This document shows, in pieces, positions 59,801 to 64,000 of a stretch of DNA of 64,000 nucleotides. Below the pieces are notes generated by a model. The model worked only from the letters and a program-made list of their open reading frames with translations. It had not been told where the DNA came from and made no database searches. A program made the translations under genes and the position numbers. How positions within the stretch are numbered: the stretch's first letter is position 1; each line of letters opens with the position of its first letter. Source of the stretch: Mesotaenium endlicherianum (Eukaryota; Streptophyta; Zygnematophyceae; Zygnematales; Mesotaeniaceae); the NCBI GenBank assembly GCA_009602735.1, contig WELA01009486.1:1-64000 (forward strand), read 5' to 3'.

Positions 59801-60353
59801 GTGCAGCTTAGACGGGCAGGTGTAGGCAGGTGTAGTTGTCCAGTGCTCTGCTGTTGCCCCTCAGTGCCAGGTCCAGTTTGCCCAAACACCTGGTTCTCTT
59901 GTAGAGCCGATAGGAGTCCTATCCAGATCGATGTGGCCCATGACTGTCGCCACGAGAACAAAGCTTACTTCCCCATGATCATCATGGAACTGGAATTCAG
60001 GACCGCATGGCAAGTGGGACCAGCTACAGCTTCCGAGGTGCGCTGTTTAATCGAAGTCTGACCCGTGGCTCCGGCTGTCTGTCGTGCAACAGGCTTACTA
60101 CCTGACGGCTCCTTTCCCTATTGAACGCGCCCCTACCGTGCGCGTGTCCCACAAGAAGCGCAAGCGCTCTGTCAAGATCCTGGAGCTGCGCCAGTACCCC
60201 GTGCGCTGCCTCGTGTATGAGGTGGGCACCTCGCTTGAGGAGCTGGCCGTGGTGGTGGCCGGCGCGTGCGAGCAGCTGCAGAACCGCAACATTCCGTTCA
60301 ACGTGCTCATTGCTGACCGTGGCGCGCGTGTCTTCCTCATGCCCCAGGTTCGC

Positions 60354-60416
<63 letters not shown>

Positions 60417-61293
60417 TCTCTTTCGCTCGTCCTCCTACCTCTCTGTGCATCTCACTCTCATTATGCCGGCAGCCCCCTCTGGCAACTTACATGAGGTTCC
60501 TCTTCTCTTCATCGGTATGAAGCCAAACTCTGGGCACTGCAACCTGGAGGCAGTGGTCTGCATTCCCTCCTTGGCTGGCATGCACTGTTCAGTTGCATGT
60601 GGAATTAGACAGGATTTGGATGTGCTCATGAGATCATTTTAATCACCCCCAATCACCATTTGCCAGTGTCAAACCACCAGCATGTGAATGCGCCCCATAC
60701 TTGGGCGTGCCAGCTTGAAGGCATTTAGTCTCAGCATGGGAATATGGTGGAGCTGATGGAAGGGAGTGTGTAGCTGCTGATCAATTGTAGGCCCAGCTGC
60801 TGACTCATCCCGGTGCATGCCTCCTCCCGTGCAGTGCTTTGCCGAGAAGCAAGCTCGTGGCGAGGTCCCCCTGGCGCTGCTGGAGTGCCAGGTGAACCCG
60901 GCAGTGTGGGAGATTAGTGGCCACATTGTGCTCAAGCGCAAAGACGACTTTGAGAACGCGACACAGGACTCTGCCTGGGAGCTCCTGGCCCAGGTGTCGC
61001 TCTCGGAGGAGGCATTTCTGGAGGTCAAGCAGCTGTGCCTCGAAGAGGCAGAGAAGGCGGCCATAGAAGATATGCTCCCAGTCACTTTGGAGATTGCGTC
61101 ACCTCTTGCCAAGCAGTCCGCGCCTGTGGAGGGGCCCCTGGAATTTCCCTGTCTGGACTCAGATGTAGAGTTGCAGGCTTTCAAGCTGGGGGCATCTTCT
61201 GTGTGCCCTGCTCCGCCAATGGAGCAGGTGGTGCCAGGACTCGATGACAGAGTAGTCATTGAGGAGGACTTCATGGTTGTTCCTCAGCTGTGA
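56808..61293 (+). CDS. VTC2: GDP-L-galactose phosphorylase, 7 exons
   Basis: This enzyme converts GDP-L-galactose and phosphate to L-galactose-1-phosphate and GDP, the committed and controlling step of plant ascorbate synthesis (cytosol, also nucleus). Exons by eye: 56808-56904, 57193-57377, 57750-57809, 58486-58722, 59402-59587, 60093-60347, 60835-61293. All introns are GT-AG, phases agree, and the product is about 492 residues (Arabidopsis VTC2 442). The start MLTIKRVPS and the Cys motif CGRDCLGACC match the family N-terminus. Then follow WEERMERGLFRYDVTAC, QLNEGRHLKKRPTEFRVDKV, FNFTKVGQEEALFRF, VSPIEYGHVLLVPRVLD and the HIT-like catalytic motif NHLHFQ (residues 250-255; nucleophile probably His253), then ADRGARVFLMPQ, CFAEKQARGEV and VNPAVWEISGHIVLKRK. 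The last about 70 residues are acidic and longer than usual. Translation is probably repressed by the upstream ORF. Confidence 0.96.
60352..60420. repeat. CT microsatellite in VTC2 intron 6
   Basis: About 30 CT units with one G interruption start just after the donor at 60348. The tract makes spurious Leu-Ser frames. It is likely polymorphic in length. Confidence 0.95.
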
Positions 61294-61643
61294 GCTCACT
61301 CGAGTGTAGATCTCGGTGTGGTCAATGTCGCGATATTGACCAGGATTCTCTTGGAGCTTTTGCAATGCTGCTGCTACTTTCTTGTAGGGTGTGTTCAGTG
61401 TGGAAAGGTGTTGAATCATACTTAAGGTAGTGGGGTTGTCCTTTGCCATAACCTTCTTATGGCAAAGTTGGGTACTATGATAGGGTGGGAATTCCCTTAG
61501 AAAGGATATCACTAGCATGATATGCTGATATGCTTAAATTTAGTGTCGACCTATTTTTTACTATGCATTCAACCTATGGATGCGAAGCCTTTCTCCAATT
61601 TAAGGAGGATGTGATTCTTTTACTGTGGATTTCTAGGAATGCA

Positions 61644-61649
61644 AATAAA
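61644..61649 (+). terminator. poly(A) signal AATAAA of VTC2
   Basis: A canonical hexamer lies about 350 bases after the TGA at 61291-61293, in an AT-rich context fitting a plant 3' UTR. Confidence 0.5.
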
Positions 61650-61699
61650 ACAAAATGTCAAGAATTGTAGGCACAAATCTGGTCCTTTTTTGATTCAGT

Positions 61700-64000
61700 G
61701 CAAACTAGTCGAGATGTGACAGTTGAATGTTGTGTGGTGATTAATTACACATGTTTAATGCTCTGAAGAAACTTTACTGATCTGCTACAAACACATCATC
61801 ATATCGTATTCTGTATCAATACAATCATCATTAGACTAGCTGCACTTTTTCCTTGTCGGAGATTACAAAAAGGTGTGAACATGACTTGTCACCAATTCAT
61901 GCACACTGCTGGACATACAAATACTTCCCTGTCGAAGGGCGCAGATTCTTTGAATAGTACCCTGCCTAATTCCAGCCTCAAAGTTGACCATCCTCGACAC
62001 AATCATTTGCGGGCATCAACACTACACTCTCAAAAATCCACAACCTCGAATGGAAGGATACTAATGCGGAAACAGCAGTTACGCTTACTTTTCCGAGCGT
62101 TCGCTGCTAGTTCTATTAAAATCGAGGCTCCAGTAAATTCTGAGCACTCCGAAGGCTCATCTCAGCACGGAATTTGAACATTTCAGACAGCTTTCAGATG
62201 ACTTCCTCCGCTTCCCCCCACTTCGACAGTAAATTTAGTGTTTCCTCATATCCGAATTCTTGGGCCTTCTTGGAAAACACAAATTACTGAAGCACAATTT
62301 TGTAAAGTATGTTGTGCAAAAACACTTGCAGTATTTCACTTTGCTGGTTCACGATTTCCTTAAGGTTCAAAGTCGTATACCTCATGAACCGAGGGTTCTA
62401 CAAGAAAATATTTTTGGGTAGTTCTGTACTCTATGAGCGATTTAAGAATTGTCGGTTGTATAAATGTTGCACCAGTGAGGTGCCATGTCAAACAGAGTCT
62501 AAATACGAAGGAACTCGAATGACTACCGCAACATCATCCTAATTGTATTTTATCACGTTCAACTTTCTACCTTCAACAACTTCCCTCGCACACACGAGGT
62601 AAGAGAGCGAAGATAGAAACTTGCTCTGAACGTGCTTGGGTTGACTTAATTGGCTTTAAGAAAAAATTGGATGTGAATATTGCGAATGCCACATGGAATG
62701 AGGAAACAAATGTGTTTAGATGGAAATTAACAGGACTTTATATGGCACGTGGTAAAAGTGCGAGCGAGAAGCTGCAAGCGTGGAGCCTCAACCTGAAGCG
62801 CGTCCGGGCTCAACTCAATGGTTGGCCACAAGGTCATACCTCTAGATTAGGCTATGCCATGTTCTCGTAGGACCCCATTAGGACCATAATTAGCGATTTT
62901 AAAGTCCTATTCTCACTTGTTGCAAACTCTTGTGTACCTCATTTGCTCTAAAGATTTACCACTGATAGAATGAGACATTCTATGTATTTACAAGGTTGTT
63001 TTGCCAAAATATCACAAGTGTGATCTTGTCAATGAATAGAAGGTCTGCATATTGTCAAAGTACTACAGAAGAGACGACTAAACTTGCGGGGTAAGACTCG
63101 ACTCACCAATCACATGTTTCTGCTCGCACTTGCTGTCATCATGCTTTGATCCGGATATGCTTTATTCTCAAGTTTTGGCCAAGAAAGGGGCTAGAGACGC
63201 TTGACCTAAGAGCATTCCTGTAAGGATTTTGGGCTATATCCAAAACATATGGCTTCTAGTAGCTATCTTCAAATAAGTTCATGGCAAGTAGTGTATGCTA
63301 GGGATGAAGTGAAAGCAACACATTGATTTCTCTAGTGTTTACTTGTTTCACTTGTGAAACTTGGTAAGGTGCTTTCGCTTGACCCCAACTAAATTTAGGT
63401 CACATTCTATACTCATGTGGGGTGAGAAAAGGTTCCACTATTTCCCAAGGAGAGGCGTGCCCTGCCTATTCACCACAACGATACAAAACAAGAGCCCTGC
63501 TTGTCATCCGCTAGGTCTCGTCTTGACTACATGCAAGTGAGATAGAATGCTGCAACTCAAGTCTTTCAAGCTAGATGCACTTTTGTGGAGTTCCTCCTTT
63601 GAAAGTTATAGAACTACTTAGAGGAGGCCTATAGTTTCCTTAGAGCTTGCTTATTTAGTCAAATTGATGGAAGTTGAAGCTTTCGTCAAATGATGAAGCT
63701 TAACAGGGAAAGTGTTGGGAGTCTGGTTGCGGCTCAAAGTGTTAGGCAATGAGCAAGATAAGACTACGTGGCTGGCACACTATTTAGGAAGAAAGGTATT
63801 ATGCAAGCTTGTCCTCAATATTAGGTCCTTGCCAAGTTTTCCACCACTACCACCTTGCAACAGGCGCACTTGTATGTATCGTTATTGGACTTTTTTTTTA
63901 GTAGGGTAAGTACATAACCCATAAGAATACTGTTTGATCCTCACACGGCATGTCATGTTGTAGTAGGACATAAATTTTTGGTTTATTGGAACGAAGGGAC
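61700..64000. other. downstream region, nothing recognised
   Basis: AT-rich sequence with only short open frames. A 67-codon + frame at 62667-62870 and its surroundings read vaguely like a decayed mobile-element protein, but no motif supports a family. No LTR pair or RNA gene was found. Confidence 0.45.

Noticed and set aside
60121-60642. 173-codon frame across the CT repeat
   Set aside because: It is a shifted frame of VTC2 exon 6 running into the CT microsatellite of intron 6.
62667-62870. 67-codon + frame as a small gene
   Set aside because: No recognisable motif, promoter or neighbours; its length is within what chance allows in this sequence.
1-64000. CRISPR array, bacterial operon or phage content
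   Set aside because: Spliced plant genes and LTR retrotransposons dominate. Regular repeats are microsatellites or LTR parts only.

Overview
The window is nuclear DNA of a land plant. Two host genes, both on the + strand, frame a block of nested LTR retrotransposons about 37 kb long. The plant assignment rests on GDP-L-galactose phosphorylase (VTC2/GGP), the committed step of plant ascorbate synthesis, together with its plant-type non-AUG upstream ORF, and on a TFIIA large subunit that matches the plant form motif by motif. GC-rich exons, long introns with CT and TG microsatellites and many Ty3/gypsy chromoviruses would suit a spore-bearing plant (fern, lycophyte or bryophyte), but the sequence alone does not settle the lineage.

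Layout: 1-3.9 kb holds no gene I can recognise. 3.9-11.9 kb is the TFIIA large-subunit gene: a TATA box at 3935, 11 coding exons from 4293 to 11642, and a poly(A) signal at 11929. 12-15.1 kb is AT-richer relic DNA with a gag-like fossil. 15.1-41.2 kb is a nest of Ty3/gypsy elements: an old host element F (15114-41211) is split by element E (20279-30415, flanked by TTTAT) and by an unrelated chromovirus B (33789-40355, flanked by ACGGG); E is itself split by a 1.24-kb solo LTR, C. 41.2-48.9 kb is a rearranged relative of E and F (element G). 48.9-52.1 kb holds solo LTRs and relics, and 52.2-52.7 kb a miniature LTR element (TRIM). 52.7-56.5 kb has nothing recognised. 56.5-61.7 kb is VTC2/GGP: a 64-codon ACG-initiated upstream ORF, 7 coding exons from 56808 to 61293, and a poly(A) signal at 61644. 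61.7-64 kb has nothing recognised.

TFIIA-L is a general transcription factor and VTC2 a metabolic enzyme; nothing suggests that they act together. They are simply neighbours separated by about 45 kb, most of it retroelement. The upstream ORF is the clearest regulatory device in the window and fits the known feedback repression of VTC2 translation by ascorbate.

The least ordinary content is in the retroelements. The E/F/G family carries an extra reading-frame region between the chromodomain and the 3' LTR, with no family I recognise, preserved in three diverged copies (F has two modules of it). Polypurine-tract-like motifs recur at the module borders. Two insertions hit the same homologous pentamer. 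Element B carries a tRNA-like segment in its LTRs and an inverted copy in its leader. All retroelements are treated here as fossils.
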